DNA from: Pseudoalteromonas shioyasakiensis
GTDB lineage: Bacteria > Pseudomonadota > Gammaproteobacteria > Enterobacterales > Alteromonadaceae
Assembly (NCBI RefSeq): GCF_024518675.1
Contig: NZ_JANIGL010000001.1
Location: 558,001 to 622,000, forward strand
DNA: 64,000 nt
Direction: 5' to 3'
Shown here: piece by piece, positions 9,518 through 18,897 of the stretch
Layout of the letters: each line of letters starts with the position of its first letter
How positions within the stretch are numbered: position 1 is the first letter of the stretch
The notes under the pieces: model-generated
Told to the model about the DNA's origin: nothing
The model's database searches: none
What the model saw: the letters and a program-made list of their open reading frames with translations, nothing else
Program-made: the position numbers and the translations under genes

Positions 9518-10081
9518 TTAAAGGTGGCTATACAACCAAGCGTCTTGTGTTTCCCCATGATTAGTATCCAGATCATACTTTTTAGTAGCTTGCTCTAATT
9601 TTGCCATAATTTTATAAGCGAGTTCATTTGCTTCTTTATTTATCTTTTGACAACCGGATCGAGAAGAGAAGGCTCGCAATGAAGAGTCGATTTCCTTTGC
9701 AGCTTCAATAGCTAAAGCGCCATGTCCATTTTCATGTTTTTCTAAGTTTGGATACCATGAATTCCATACTTTGTGTACGTCTTCGTTTTCTGAGCGTAGT
9801 TTTGGCATAGTATATTTTAAGGTTAATACCGTCTTAACTTTGTTTAGTATACAGCGATGTCTGCCACGACTCTTATTATTAAATCTCCATTGGATATTAT
9901 ACTCAGTGTAGCCATGAAATTTATTACCATTATGTTTTATCGGTGATGCCTGATTAACATTTTTTAATAAATTACGTGTATGACTTACAGACACATTATA
10001 AAATTCATGTGACTGTTCAACTTTCGGCTCAGCGACTAAAAATGAAGAATAAACTGACAACAAAATATATAGACGTTTCAA
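9518..10081 (-). CDS. Secreted DUF922-type Zn-dependent protease-like protein
   Basis: A 187-residue exported protein with a signal peptide (about residues 1-18, cleavage near VAEP). The motif HENGH at residues 116-120 is an HExxH zinc-binding motif, and its context EKHENGHGALAIEAAKEI matches DUF922 proteins, described as predicted secreted Zn-dependent proteases. Upstream conserved features include YNIQWRF and a cysteine pair (C77 and one near residue 150) that could form a disulfide. The gene stands alone between ybiT and a SulP transporter. Its substrate is unknown, and proteolytic activity is predicted from the motif only. Confidence 0.78.
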   Translation of the reverse strand: MKRLYILLSVYSSFLVAEPKVEQSHEFYNVSVSHTRNLLKNVNQASPIKHNGNKFHGYTEYNIQWRFNNKSRGRHRCILNKVKTVLTLKYTMPKLRSENEDVHKVWNSWYPNLEKHENGHGALAIEAAKEIDSSLRAFSSRSGCQKINKEANELAYKIMAKLEQATKKYDLDTNHGETQDAWLYSHL

Positions 10082-10160
10082 ATTACAATTCCCTTTAATT
10101 ATTAACTTAAACCCTATCTGCCTACTTTATCTGACCTTTGAATCACATATACATTAACAA

Positions 10161-10187
10161 AAAAGCGAAGGCACTGCCTTCGCTTTT
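10161..10187. terminator. Terminator of the SulP transporter gene
   Basis: The stem AAAAGCGAAGGC pairs perfectly with GCCTTCGCTTTT around a three-base loop. On the minus strand the flanking A run reads as a U tract, 16 bases after the sulP stop. The symmetric flanks would allow termination on either strand. Confidence 0.85.
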
Positions 10188-10202
10188 TATAAAACTGACC
10201 GT

Positions 10203-11759
10203 TTAAGCGAGTTTATCAGAGGCTACTTTATAGGTAGGATCCTCAATAACATTCACTTCAACAAGATCACGTGCTTTATGCAATAACTGTGTGCAATCTT
10301 GACTTAAATGGCGTAAATGTAATTGTTTACCCGCTTTGGTGTATTTATCAGCAAGGGTATCAATTGCCTCAATGGCACTGTGATCGGCCACACGGCTGTA
10401 TTTAAATTCGATAATGACATCTTTAGGGTCGTTTTTAACATCAAATAATTCAGAAAATCTTTTTACTGAGCCAAAAAATAATGGGCCATGTAATTCGTAT
10501 ACTTTAGCACCGTCTTGGTCGATATAGTTAGTCGTATAGATATGCTTAGCATGTTGCCATGCAAAAACTAATGCAGATACGATAACACCCACACATACTG
10601 CAATTGCTAAGTCAGTCACTACAGTCACGCCTGATACTAATACAATAACAAAGGCATCAGATTTAGGAACGCGCTTCATCATTTTAAAGCTAGCCCACTC
10701 AAACGTGCCAAGTACCACCATAAACATAACACCGACAAGCGCTGCTAGTGGGATCATTTCAATTAAGCCTGCGGCGAAAATGATAAAGCCCAGTAACATT
10801 AATGCAGCAGTGATACCCGATAGACGAGAGCGGCCACCTGAATTAATATTGATCATAGATTGTCCAATCATGGCACAACCCCCCATTGCACCAAAGAAAC
10901 CACAGGTTACGTTTGCAGCACCTTGGCCAATACATTCTTTATTACTTTGACCACGAGTCTCGGTTATTTCATCAATTAAACTTAACGTTAGTAGTGATTC
11001 AATCAAGCCGATTGCCGCTAAAATTAGCGCATAAGGGAAGATAATTTTAAAAGTTTCAAAAGTGAAAGGCACCATAGGAACATGAAACTCAGGTAAGCCA
11101 CCAGCAATGGTTGCTGCGCTATCACCTGTCATATCTTTTAAGAAGTCGAGCACGGTACGCGCTTCAAGGTCTAAACCAATAACAATGAGGGTTACGGTTA
11201 CAATCGCTACCAAGGTTGATGGTACCGCTGTAGTCAACTTTGGTAAAAAGTGAATGATAGCCATGGTGAGTACTACAAGCCCCAGCATGATCATCATTGG
11301 CTCTCCTGTCATCCATTGCATAGTGCCATCAGCACCTGGGGACTTAAACTGACCAAGTTGAGCTAAGAATATGACAATTGCTAGACCGTTTACAAAGCCA
11401 AGCATAACTGGGTGCGGTACCATGCGAATGAATTTACCTAGCTTAAAAACACCCGCGAGTATCTGCAATATGCCCATTAACAGCACAGTTGCAAATAGGT
11501 ATTCAACTCCATGGTCTAAAACTAAACTTACCATTACTACGGCGAGTGCACCTGTCGCACCAGAAATCATACCTGGGCGACCACCAAAAATAGCGGTGAT
11601 CAAACCAACAATAAATGCTGCGTATAAGCCAACTAACGGCTCAACATTTGCAACAAAAGCAAAGGCAACAGCCTCAGGCACGAGGGCAAGAGCCACCGTT
11701 AAACCTGATAAGATATCATTTTTAGCAGAGCTTGGCGCTTTGCTGAGTAAGTTAAACAT
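10203..11759 (-). CDS. SulP-family anion transporter with STAS domain
   Basis: Inner-membrane transporter of the SulP (SLC26) family, which moves sulfate, bicarbonate or other anions. The 518-residue protein has an N-terminal membrane domain of 10-14 helices (about 10-390) beginning [20 protein letters not shown], and a cytoplasmic STAS domain (about 400-500) with [20 protein letters not shown]. The ATG at 11759 is chosen because AGGA stands five bases upstream; a longer reading from a TTG at 11786 has no such support. The motif [19 protein letters not shown] is typical of the subfamily often annotated as a bicarbonate or sulfate permease, but the ion cannot be decided from sequence. No partner gene is adjacent. 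Confidence 0.9.
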   Translation of the reverse strand: MFNLLSKAPSSAKNDILSGLTVALALVPEAVAFAFVANVEPLVGLYAAFIVGLITAIFGGRPGMISGATGALAVVMVSLVLDHGVEYLFATVLLMGILQILAGVFKLGKFIRMVPHPVMLGFVNGLAIVIFLAQLGQFKSPGADGTMQWMTGEPMMIMLGLVVLTMAIIHFLPKLTTAVPSTLVAIVTVTLIVIGLDLEARTVLDFLKDMTGDSAATIAGGLPEFHVPMVPFTFETFKIIFPYALILAAIGLIESLLTLSLIDEITETRGQSNKECIGQGAANVTCGFFGAMGGCAMIGQSMININSGGRSRLSGITAALMLLGFIIFAAGLIEMIPLAALVGVMFMVVLGTFEWASFKMMKRVPKSDAFVIVLVSGVTVVTDLAIAVCVGVIVSALVFAWQHAKHIYTTNYIDQDGAKVYELHGPLFFGSVKRFSELFDVKNDPKDVIIEFKYSRVADHSAIEAIDTLADKYTKAGKQLHLRHLSQDCTQLLHKARDLVEVNVIEDPTYKVASDKLA

Positions 11760-11837
11760 TGAGTTCCTCGTGGGTGTAGGGATCAAAAAAAGCGCTGAAT
11801 TCTATCAAATTAAGCAAAAGTTAACAATTGGTTATTG

Positions 11838-11866
11838 TAAATGCACTATTGAGTATAGTGCATTTA
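11838..11866. repeat. Perfect 12-bp inverted repeat upstream of the SulP gene
   Basis: TAAATGCACTAT and ATAGTGCATTTA are exact reverse complements around a five-base loop. The repeat lies 79 bases upstream of the SulP start and 48 bases past the end of the Lrp-type gene. No U tract follows on either strand, so an operator or RNA-stability hairpin is as likely as a terminator. Confidence 0.6.
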
Positions 11867-11913
11867 GTGTGAGGTGATTTTTACCATTGCATTAAATCAA
11901 TGGCCAATCGTTT

Positions 11914-12372
11914 TTATAAAGGGAGCGAAGTACTACGCTTTACACACGTCATGGTAACGTTTGAATGAACTTCTTGAACAAACTCTAGATTTAATAGGTT
12001 ATCACGTACAAATTGCTCATACCCTTCTATGCCCTTAGAGATAATACGTAACATAAAGTCCATGGTACCTGCCATGCTATAACATTCAGTGACTTCGTCG
12101 TAACTCAAAATAAGGCGTTCAAATTCAGCTAAATTAGTACGGCCATGGTTAGATAAACGCACATGGGCGTAAACTAACATATCAAAGCCAAGCTTTTTCT
12201 CATCGAGTAAAGCAACTTTGCCTTTGATATAGCCATCTTGTTCTAGCTTTGCAATTCGGCGCCAACAGGGTGACTGAGACAGCCCAACTTTATCAGCAAT
12301 GTCAGCGGTTGAAAGGCTTGCGTCTTGCTGTAACAGTGCCAAAATTTGGCGATCAACTTGATTTAGAGACAT
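11914..12372 (-). CDS. Lrp/AsnC-family transcriptional regulator
   Basis: A 152-residue DNA-binding regulator with the standard two-part layout. The N-terminal helix-turn-helix (about 4-60) contains LDxxD-like VDRQILALLQQDASLSTADI and the recognition segment LSQSPCWRRIAKLE. The C-terminal RAM effector-binding domain (about 65-145) has the conserved MAGTMDFMLRI stretch. Lrp-type proteins respond to amino acids. It is too diverged in context to call Lrp itself, and its targets are unknown; the palindrome downstream near the SulP promoter is one candidate site. It is a single gene. Confidence 0.88.
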   Translation of the reverse strand: MSLNQVDRQILALLQQDASLSTADIADKVGLSQSPCWRRIAKLEQDGYIKGKVALLDEKKLGFDMLVYAHVRLSNHGRTNLAEFERLILSYDEVTECYSMAGTMDFMLRIISKGIEGYEQFVRDNLLNLEFVQEVHSNVTMTCVKRSTSLPL

Positions 12373-12461
12373 TTTATTTCTTTATTATTTTACTAAATTG
12401 ATTAAATTATACATAGCTTTACCGGCTGCGTCTTGTGTTTTTATGCATTTTTTATGCGTAA

Positions 12462-13103
12462 TTAACCAAATTTACCGCTGATAAATGGATTCGATATGCG
12501 TTCTACACCCACAGTAGTGTCAGGTCCATGACCCGATAAAATACGTGTTTCATCAGGTAGAGTTAGCACTTGGGTTTTAATTGAGTGCAATAACTGCTGA
12601 GCGTCACCTTTAGGAAAATCAGTACGCCCTACTGAGCCATTAAATATCACATCACCTACTAGCACAACTTGATGGCGAGCTTCATAAAAAATAACATGCC
12701 CTGGGGTGTGGCCTGGGCAATGGCGCACCGCAAAACTTAAATCACCAACCTCGTAGGTATCACCCGCCTCTAACCAAACATCTGGGTAAAACGGTTGTAT
12801 CGGCACAAAACCGAACATTTGCGCTTGCATTGGCAGTGCATCAAACCAAAACTGCTCATCTTTTTGTGGGCCGACTATTTGGACGTTAAAATGATCGGCT
12901 AATTGTTTTGCTGCACCGACATGATCAAGGTGACCGTGTGTCAGTACTATGCTTTTAATGACAACAGTGTGTCTAGCAAGCTCTGCTATAATTTTGTCGG
13001 CATCACCACCAGGGTCAACAATGAATGCTTGGCGTGTTTGCTGACAAATAACAATACGGCAATTTTGCGAGAAAGGAGTTACCGCAAGTGTAATAATGTC
13101 CAT
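12462..13103 (-). CDS. YcbL-type metallo-beta-lactamase-fold hydrolase (glyoxalase II-like)
   Basis: Cytoplasmic 213-residue hydrolase of the metallo-beta-lactamase fold, closest in pattern to E. coli YcbL and the type II glyoxalase II group. Metal-binding motif THGHLDH is at residues 55-61. Other ligands appear in CPGHTPGH, GDVIFNGSVGRTDFP and SGHGPDTT near the C terminus. The ATG at 13103 (MDIITLAVTPFSQNC) gives the family's usual N terminus; an upstream start at 13133 would run into the preceding gene. The start is adjacent to the M14 peptidase stop, so the two are probably cotranscribed. The likely substrates are S-lactoylglutathione or similar thioesters. Confidence 0.85.
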   Translation of the reverse strand: MDIITLAVTPFSQNCRIVICQQTRQAFIVDPGGDADKIIAELARHTVVIKSIVLTHGHLDHVGAAKQLADHFNVQIVGPQKDEQFWFDALPMQAQMFGFVPIQPFYPDVWLEAGDTYEVGDLSFAVRHCPGHTPGHVIFYEARHQVVLVGDVIFNGSVGRTDFPKGDAQQLLHSIKTQVLTLPDETRILSGHGPDTTVGVERISNPFISGKFG

Positions 13104-13104
13104 G

Positions 13105-14922
13105 TTAATTTTGTTCACTCGAGTTAGTTTCAAATGCCATCAGAATTGGATACTTTAAATAAGCTTGGTCATAAAATGGCGTACGTTGATACAGCCAATT
13201 TAAACGTGCTTGAGCATCATTTGCAAATGTGGCGTCTTCACGTATTTTTTTGTCAAATTCCAGTGCTAATGCAGGCTTGTCTTTTAACATCTGTCTTGCA
13301 TATGGCGCGAGTGCATAGTTTTCCATGTACTCTGTACGCTGAAAAATAGTATTAAACTCACCCCAAGCAAAAAATGAATCAGGTGCTGCTGGGTGCAATA
13401 AATGAGTCACTAATTCACCATAAGGTTGAGCCGTAATGATTTTAGACCAACCAGTCAATACTTTTTCACCTAGTGGTTGATAGTCAAATTCAGCGATGAC
13501 TCTAAAACGCCCTTCAAACGGCGTTTTATCAAACTCATGCTCAGCGACGGATGCCATACTTAATCCCGCTACTGGTGTAGTATCAGTAACTTTTTGTACC
13601 TCAACACCATGCAATTTAAGTTTCTCGACAATATGAGGGTACGCCGGAGGAATGTAAAATGCCTGAGGCACTGTCACAGTTTTTTGTACTTCTTTTTGCC
13701 AATAAATAGGTAACGCTGAATAGTGCTGTTTTTCACCTAAATACTTTACTTCAACTTGGCCACTGAGGGCACTTTCGCTTCGGCTATATTTTATACCTTT
13801 AAATTCAAGCGTATTGGGCTCTTTTGCATACCCTCGTTTAACAATTAGTTGTGTAGGGATAAAGGCTAACTCTTTACTTACAGCAGCATCGAGTTGCTGA
13901 TGATGCTGTGCTAAAGCCTTAATTGCACCATCTAAAAATACATAGGTGCCAAGAACCCGCTGCTTATAAGGTTTTAATGAGTGGTTCTCTACTAATATGC
14001 TAGGTAGAGCGCGTAAATCTCCCCAACCATTTGAGTAACGCGGTGTTGCTACCCAACCTGCAAGGCCTGATTTAAATTCACGTTTGTCCATCACAAACAC
14101 CAATGGCCCGGGGATATGACCTTGCTGAGCTAATTTAGTATCAATCACAGGTTTAAAGTACTGATCTAACGCTTGTGACACACTCGGCGATTCACTAGCA
14201 AACACAGGGTTATAGCCGTATGTCACGTCATATTGATAATCAGCGCCATCAGTAACATGTACATCAACATATAAATCTGGTTTATATTGATTTATCACCT
14301 TCATCACACCGCGTACACCTGGGGTATCTAGTTTAGTGTAATCACGATTTAGGTTGAGGTTGTTGGCATTTGTTCTAAACCCCATTTCTACAGGGCCACG
14401 TTGATTTATACGATTATATTGACTGCGGCGTTCATGACCATCAACATTTAAAATAGGAATAAATAAGATATTTACTTTACTTAAAATATCACGGCGTTTA
14501 CCAGTTGCGATATCACGCAGTAACATAAAAGTTGCATCTTTACCGTCGATTTCACCAGCATGAATACCTGCTTGTATTAATATGGTGGGCTTTGCATGAT
14601 TGCTAATTTGAGTTGCTGAAAAATCACCGTCTTCGCTGGCTACCAGCATTTTAATGTCACGCCCAGCATTGCTTGTAGCAATCGTTTGTACTTGAAATTG
14701 AGTTGGGTTTGCGGCAACTAATCTATCAACAAAGGCCATTGTTTGTGCATAATCGGGGGAGTTTAAGCCATTACTCAGTTCAAAGTCGGTTGTTAAAGGA
14801 CCTTTGTCTTGCATTAATTCTAAACTTTGCCCTTGCCATGGTAGAAGTGGTGGCAGATGACTGTCTAGTGTAACGGTGGCACTTAACAATAATAAACTGG
14901 CGATCATAGGATTCTCTAACAT
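13105..14922 (-). CDS. M14-family zinc carboxypeptidase-like protein
   Basis: A 605-residue exported peptidase of the M14 family. The N-terminal hydrophobic segment (about 6-20) suggests a signal peptide. The zinc motif is HAGE (H121, E124), with a later histidine in YVDVHVTDG and the substrate-binding segment NLNRDYTKLDTPG. The long C-terminal extension beyond residue 340 is predicted to be beta-rich and is typical of this large marine form. The first ATG has AAAGG only three bases away; an ATG at 14907 is an alternative start. The stop adjoins the start of the metallo-hydrolase gene. Peptide or peptidoglycan specificity cannot be decided here. Confidence 0.85.
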   Translation of the reverse strand: MLENPMIASLLLLSATVTLDSHLPPLLPWQGQSLELMQDKGPLTTDFELSNGLNSPDYAQTMAFVDRLVAANPTQFQVQTIATSNAGRDIKMLVASEDGDFSATQISNHAKPTILIQAGIHAGEIDGKDATFMLLRDIATGKRRDILSKVNILFIPILNVDGHERRSQYNRINQRGPVEMGFRTNANNLNLNRDYTKLDTPGVRGVMKVINQYKPDLYVDVHVTDGADYQYDVTYGYNPVFASESPSVSQALDQYFKPVIDTKLAQQGHIPGPLVFVMDKREFKSGLAGWVATPRYSNGWGDLRALPSILVENHSLKPYKQRVLGTYVFLDGAIKALAQHHQQLDAAVSKELAFIPTQLIVKRGYAKEPNTLEFKGIKYSRSESALSGQVEVKYLGEKQHYSALPIYWQKEVQKTVTVPQAFYIPPAYPHIVEKLKLHGVEVQKVTDTTPVAGLSMASVAEHEFDKTPFEGRFRVIAEFDYQPLGEKVLTGWSKIITAQPYGELVTHLLHPAAPDSFFAWGEFNTIFQRTEYMENYALAPYARQMLKDKPALALEFDKKIREDATFANDAQARLNWLYQRTPFYDQAYLKYPILMAFETNSSEQN

Positions 14923-15030
14923 TAGCCTTTGTAATTACATGAAATTATAACAAGGAAATTTCAGGGGTCGCGTAAACTGCGGTGATTCAACAAAAAAATG
15001 CAGCCAACGACATAGCGCTAGATTTAGCTA

Positions 15031-15057
15031 TTAAAAAAGGCGCTGTAAAAGCGCCTT
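15031..15057 (-). terminator. Terminator after the FabY-type ketosynthase gene
   Basis: AAGGCGCT and AGCGCCTT form an eight-base-pair stem. On the minus strand it is followed by a run of six U residues, 18 bases past the ketosynthase stop. Confidence 0.8.
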
Positions 15058-15074
15058 GCCACTCAAGAATGTGC

Positions 15075-16973
15075 TTAAAACATATCTTGATAAGGATTAG
15101 ATTGACTCAATGTAATGGTTTTATCAAAACCAGGTATATGCATATCTTGCGCTGAAATGACAATATCGTTTTCATCTATCATGCCATCACCAAAACGGTA
15201 AATGAGCTCATATTGACCTAAATCAGCTTGCGCTTGGTAATTAGCTTGTGCAACTTTGACACTGCTATGGGTATTACTATATTGCTTTAACACCGCTTCA
15301 CCATGACGCTTTTGCAACATTTTCATCGTAACCGCTGGTGAAAGCACTGTGGCAGTCGCGTTATTACCACCAAAACCCTTTGAGTTAATAAATGCAATAT
15401 CCATTTCATCACACTGATAATGTTCTGTACGGATATCTAAATATTGATCATAAACATCATCCGCCACTTTATCGATGGTGGTCACTCCTGGCATAATATT
15501 ATGAGTAAATACACCGAGTGCCATCGCTAACTGATCGCCACTTGCCGGTGCAATTGTATGACCTACATACGCTTTGGGCGCTGCGACTTTCCAATTATCA
15601 ATGGCAAAGGTTTCAGCAAGGCGGTGATAAATCAACGACTCAGTGACTCTATTTTGAGGTGTACTAGAGCCATGAGCTAAAATAAAGCTACGCTTTTGCA
15701 CAGACTCTTGGCCTAAAATGCTAGATGCTAATGCAACAGATTTAGCCATCGTTATGTAATTACCAGGCCCTGGCGCGGTAATTGATTTTTTAACACCATC
15801 GGCATTAACATAAACATCTGGCACAGAACCCATAATCTCAGCCCCTAACTCAAGGGCTAGTGCGTCGTCCATTAAAATAGCAACCTGCGCCCCTTCACCT
15901 ATAGTAAAGCCACAGTTTTCACCAAATGGACGGCTAGTACGGCGATGATCAACCTCTTGGCTATCATCTAAACGCTTTAACCCTTCTTCATTGGCTAACG
16001 CCCCCATGTTACCGAAACCTTCGATAATTTCAGGAGTGATCGCACATTCAGATGAGGCTACAACAGCCACACGCGTTCGCCCTGCTTGAATATCATTTAC
16101 CGCCGCACGTAAGTTATATAAAAATGTGGCACAGGCACCTGATGTAGTAAAAGTCGTTCCGACATTACCTGTAACATATGCGTTGATAAAATCTGTCGAC
16201 ATGGTGTTTAAACCCAATGCCAATTGCTTGGTACTTACTCGGTCGCCCTGCTGACGAGAGCGCAGTAACCCGCCAAACCCTTCTTCATTAACTTGCCCAG
16301 CAACAGATGCTGAGTAAGTGCCTATTTGGTCTGGTTGCACACTATTCATAATATGCTGCCAATCAAGCCCGGTAGAGCGAATTGCATCTGTAGCAGCGAA
16401 AATAGTGGCTTGTAAACCACGTGGTTGATAACGACTATTGTACATCACAGACGGATCAAACCCTGTTGGCAACTGGCCAGCCGCTTTAATTGGGTTATCT
16501 CGGGTGCTGGCATGTTTAATATCTAACTCTGCTGCAATGGTGACTTTGACTTTTTTGTTTTCAAGCTCTTCTACTTGCCAATTCGCAGGTGTTGGTTGTG
16601 GTAAATCCCGCGCACGGGTTTCAAACACAATCTTTTCATCATTTGACACACTTAAGGTCATTTTTTGCTGCCAAGGCGTGGCATCAACATCAAAATGATT
16701 TTTTTCGATTTTACGGATCAAGGTGCCTGCAATAATTTGCTCACCATACAGTGCTTCGATATTAGCTTGCTCGACGGCAGCGCCATTTTGATCAACTAAT
16801 TGGCCTTGCTCTAACTTAACAAGGTTCATAAGTGAGGCTAAGCCTAAAAATGTTTCTTGGCGCGCTTTTGCATCTAAACTGTCTAACACGATACGACGAT
16901 AACCTTGATGAAATGAAGTTCGGCCTGCGGCGTTTATTCCGCCCATACCGACAATAACGGGTAATGCTGTCAT
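15075..16973 (-). CDS. fabY: FabY-type beta-ketoacyl-ACP synthase
   Basis: A 632-residue stand-alone ketosynthase resembling FabY of Pseudomonas aeruginosa, which starts fatty-acid synthesis by condensing acetyl-CoA with malonyl-ACP. The catalytic triad is visible: C281 in TTSGACATF, H434 in LAHGSSTPQ and H472 in YVGHTIAP. The N-terminal third (MTALPVIVGMGGINAAGRTS) is the extra domain shared with FabY and absent from FabB/FabF, which explains the length. No acyl carrier protein or other fab gene is adjacent. The divergent neighbour is a GlxA-type regulator. Whether it replaces FabH here is not decided by the window. Confidence 0.82.
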   Translation of the reverse strand: MTALPVIVGMGGINAAGRTSFHQGYRRIVLDSLDAKARQETFLGLASLMNLVKLEQGQLVDQNGAAVEQANIEALYGEQIIAGTLIRKIEKNHFDVDATPWQQKMTLSVSNDEKIVFETRARDLPQPTPANWQVEELENKKVKVTIAAELDIKHASTRDNPIKAAGQLPTGFDPSVMYNSRYQPRGLQATIFAATDAIRSTGLDWQHIMNSVQPDQIGTYSASVAGQVNEEGFGGLLRSRQQGDRVSTKQLALGLNTMSTDFINAYVTGNVGTTFTTSGACATFLYNLRAAVNDIQAGRTRVAVVASSECAITPEIIEGFGNMGALANEEGLKRLDDSQEVDHRRTSRPFGENCGFTIGEGAQVAILMDDALALELGAEIMGSVPDVYVNADGVKKSITAPGPGNYITMAKSVALASSILGQESVQKRSFILAHGSSTPQNRVTESLIYHRLAETFAIDNWKVAAPKAYVGHTIAPASGDQLAMALGVFTHNIMPGVTTIDKVADDVYDQYLDIRTEHYQCDEMDIAFINSKGFGGNNATATVLSPAVTMKMLQKRHGEAVLKQYSNTHSSVKVAQANYQAQADLGQYELIYRFGDGMIDENDIVISAQDMHIPGFDKTITLSQSNPYQDMF

Positions 16974-17098
16974 AATTTACCTTGGGAAACGTGTTAATGA
17001 ATATATCTGCAGTTTAGATGGATTCAAAAAGCTATATTGTGCTTTAATAGCCAAATATCAGGCCTAAAAGGCCAAAACCAACTGGTCGGAGCAATTAA

Positions 17099-18109
17099 GT
17101 GGACAAAGAAATAGCAAATAATCCACTAAAAGTGAGTTTATTGGTTTATCAGCATTTATTAATCACCAGTTTGACTCTACCCATTGAAATGCTCAGAGCA
17201 GCCGAGGCTTTTGCAAAAAGCCATTTAGCTAAATCTCAGTTTCGGCCTTTAGAAATCTACTTAATTGCGCAGCATCAGCAGCCGATAAAAAATCGTACTG
17301 GTTTAGCAATCATACCTGACTGCACCACGCAGAGCGCCCCAAAGAGTGACTTAATAATAGTGCCAGGTATATGGCGTAACCCGCGCCCTGTGGTACGTGC
17401 TAATGATGAGTTAGTAAACTGGTTGGCAACAAGCTGGCAAGACAATAGCCAGATCATTGGCGTCGGCACGGGTAATTGTTTACTAGCCGAAGCTAAGTTA
17501 TTAGATGGGCACCCTGCTACCACCCATTGGCATTACGCTGAGCAGTTCAAACGCGACTATCCTGAGGTATTACTCAAACCTGATTTTTTTATTACTCAAT
17601 CAGAACGTTTATACAGTGTGGCAAGTTTGAATGCGCTTGCCGATGTTATTGTCCATATAATTAGTCAGTATTATGGTTTGCAGGCAGCTCAACATGTTGA
17701 GCGCAACTTTTCTCACGAGATCAGAAAACCTTATGAGGATCAGCGTTATCTTGAAGGTGCTGTAGATAAACACCCTGATGAACTGATAGCGCAAATACAG
17801 TTTTGGTTAAAAAACAATTTAGCTTCTGAGCATACTTTATCTGAAGTGGCGAGCTTATTTGGCCTAAGCTACCGCACCTTTTCACGGCGCTTTCGCCATG
17901 CAACAAACCAAAGTCCCGTAGAATATTGGCAACAACTCAGGGTGCAAACAGCCAAAGAGTTATTGGCATCGTCAAACCTTTCAATTCAAGAAGTCGCTTT
18001 AGAGGTCGGGTACGGCGATCAAGGGCACTTAACCCGCGTGTTTAAAAAGTACTTATCGCAAACCCCTACAGATTACCGCAGCATAGTTCGACGCAAACTA
18101 TTTGGTTAA
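17099..18109 (+). CDS. GlxA-type transcriptional regulator (DJ-1/PfpI plus AraC domains)
   Basis: A 336-residue regulator combining an amidotransferase-like DJ-1/PfpI domain (about 10-195) with a C-terminal AraC-type double helix-turn-helix (about 235-330). The latter contains HTLSEVASLFGLSYRTFSRRF and VALEVGYGDQGHLTRVFKKY. The expected nucleophile-elbow position reads GVGTGNCLLAEA. The start is a GTG at 17099 preceded by GGAG. It is divergent from fabY and 20 bases upstream of an alpha/beta hydrolase gene, which probably shares its transcript. Its ligand is unknown; related proteins respond to small nitrogen compounds. Confidence 0.88.
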   Translation: MDKEIANNPLKVSLLVYQHLLITSLTLPIEMLRAAEAFAKSHLAKSQFRPLEIYLIAQHQQPIKNRTGLAIIPDCTTQSAPKSDLIIVPGIWRNPRPVVRANDELVNWLATSWQDNSQIIGVGTGNCLLAEAKLLDGHPATTHWHYAEQFKRDYPEVLLKPDFFITQSERLYSVASLNALADVIVHIISQYYGLQAAQHVERNFSHEIRKPYEDQRYLEGAVDKHPDELIAQIQFWLKNNLASEHTLSEVASLFGLSYRTFSRRFRHATNQSPVEYWQQLRVQTAKELLASSNLSIQEVALEVGYGDQGHLTRVFKKYLSQTPTDYRSIVRRKLFG

Positions 18110-18129
18110 CAACAAATGAGAGGTGAAAT

Positions 18130-18894
18130 ATGATAACTCAAGGAACTGGCAGACCAGTCGTATTACTTCATGGCGTCACTTCGTCATGTCATGCATGGCA
18201 AGATGTGATCCCCTTTTTAAGTAAAGATTACAAAGTCTATGCCTTTACAGCATTAGGACATAATGGTGCAAAAGCACCGCAAGGAAGAATCGAGTTATCT
18301 GATGTCATTGATGATATGACGCGAACATTTGATAAACATCATTTAAGCCAACCCTATATCGTCGGTAATTCGATGGGAGCTTGGGTAGCCATTGAGCTGG
18401 CCAAACGTGGGCGAGCCTCTGGTGTTTGTGCCATATCCCCCGCGGGTATTTGGCACGTGGCAAAAAGTGAACAAACACTGGCACTTAAACAAATAAAGTA
18501 CTTATCTAGACTCGCCACTGTGAGTCTGCCATTTATTTCGTTTTTATCACAATTTAAAACTGTACGTAAATTTGCCCTGAAAAAAATAGCCGAACATGGC
18601 GATAACCTGACTCCAGCTCAATTTAAACAAGCGGTGGTCGATATGTGCCGCTGTAGTGTGAAAAAAGATATTCTCAACACCCAGCAATCGTTATCTGCTG
18701 GCAAATTGGATTGCCCAATTACGCTTGTTTGGCCTGATAAAGATAAACTATTCCCTATAGACTCAACAGCCATTTTAGCGCAGCAGATGTTCCCTAATGC
18801 AGCGTTTATTAAACTTGCTAATTTAGGCCATGTCCCCATGATTGATGATCCTAAGCAAATTGCTGACGTGATCAAAGCAAGCATGACGACATAA
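18130..18894 (+). CDS. Alpha/beta-fold hydrolase
   Basis: A 254-residue cytoplasmic hydrolase of the alpha/beta fold. The oxyanion region is LLHGVTSS (12-19), the nucleophile elbow is GNSMGA (S81), and the acid and histidine are expected in WPDKDKLF (about 200) and LGHVPMIDDP (about 235). It could be an esterase, a lipase or a cofactor-independent hydrolase; the sequence alone does not choose. AGAGG precedes the ATG. It follows the GlxA-type regulator by 20 bases and may be a regulated target. It ends three bases before the convergent MgtC-like gene. Confidence 0.85.
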   Translation: MITQGTGRPVVLLHGVTSSCHAWQDVIPFLSKDYKVYAFTALGHNGAKAPQGRIELSDVIDDMTRTFDKHHLSQPYIVGNSMGAWVAIELAKRGRASGVCAISPAGIWHVAKSEQTLALKQIKYLSRLATVSLPFISFLSQFKTVRKFALKKIAEHGDNLTPAQFKQAVVDMCRCSVKKDILNTQQSLSAGKLDCPITLVWPDKDKLFPIDSTAILAQQMFPNAAFIKLANLGHVPMIDDPKQIADVIKASMTT

Positions 18895-18897
18895 AGA

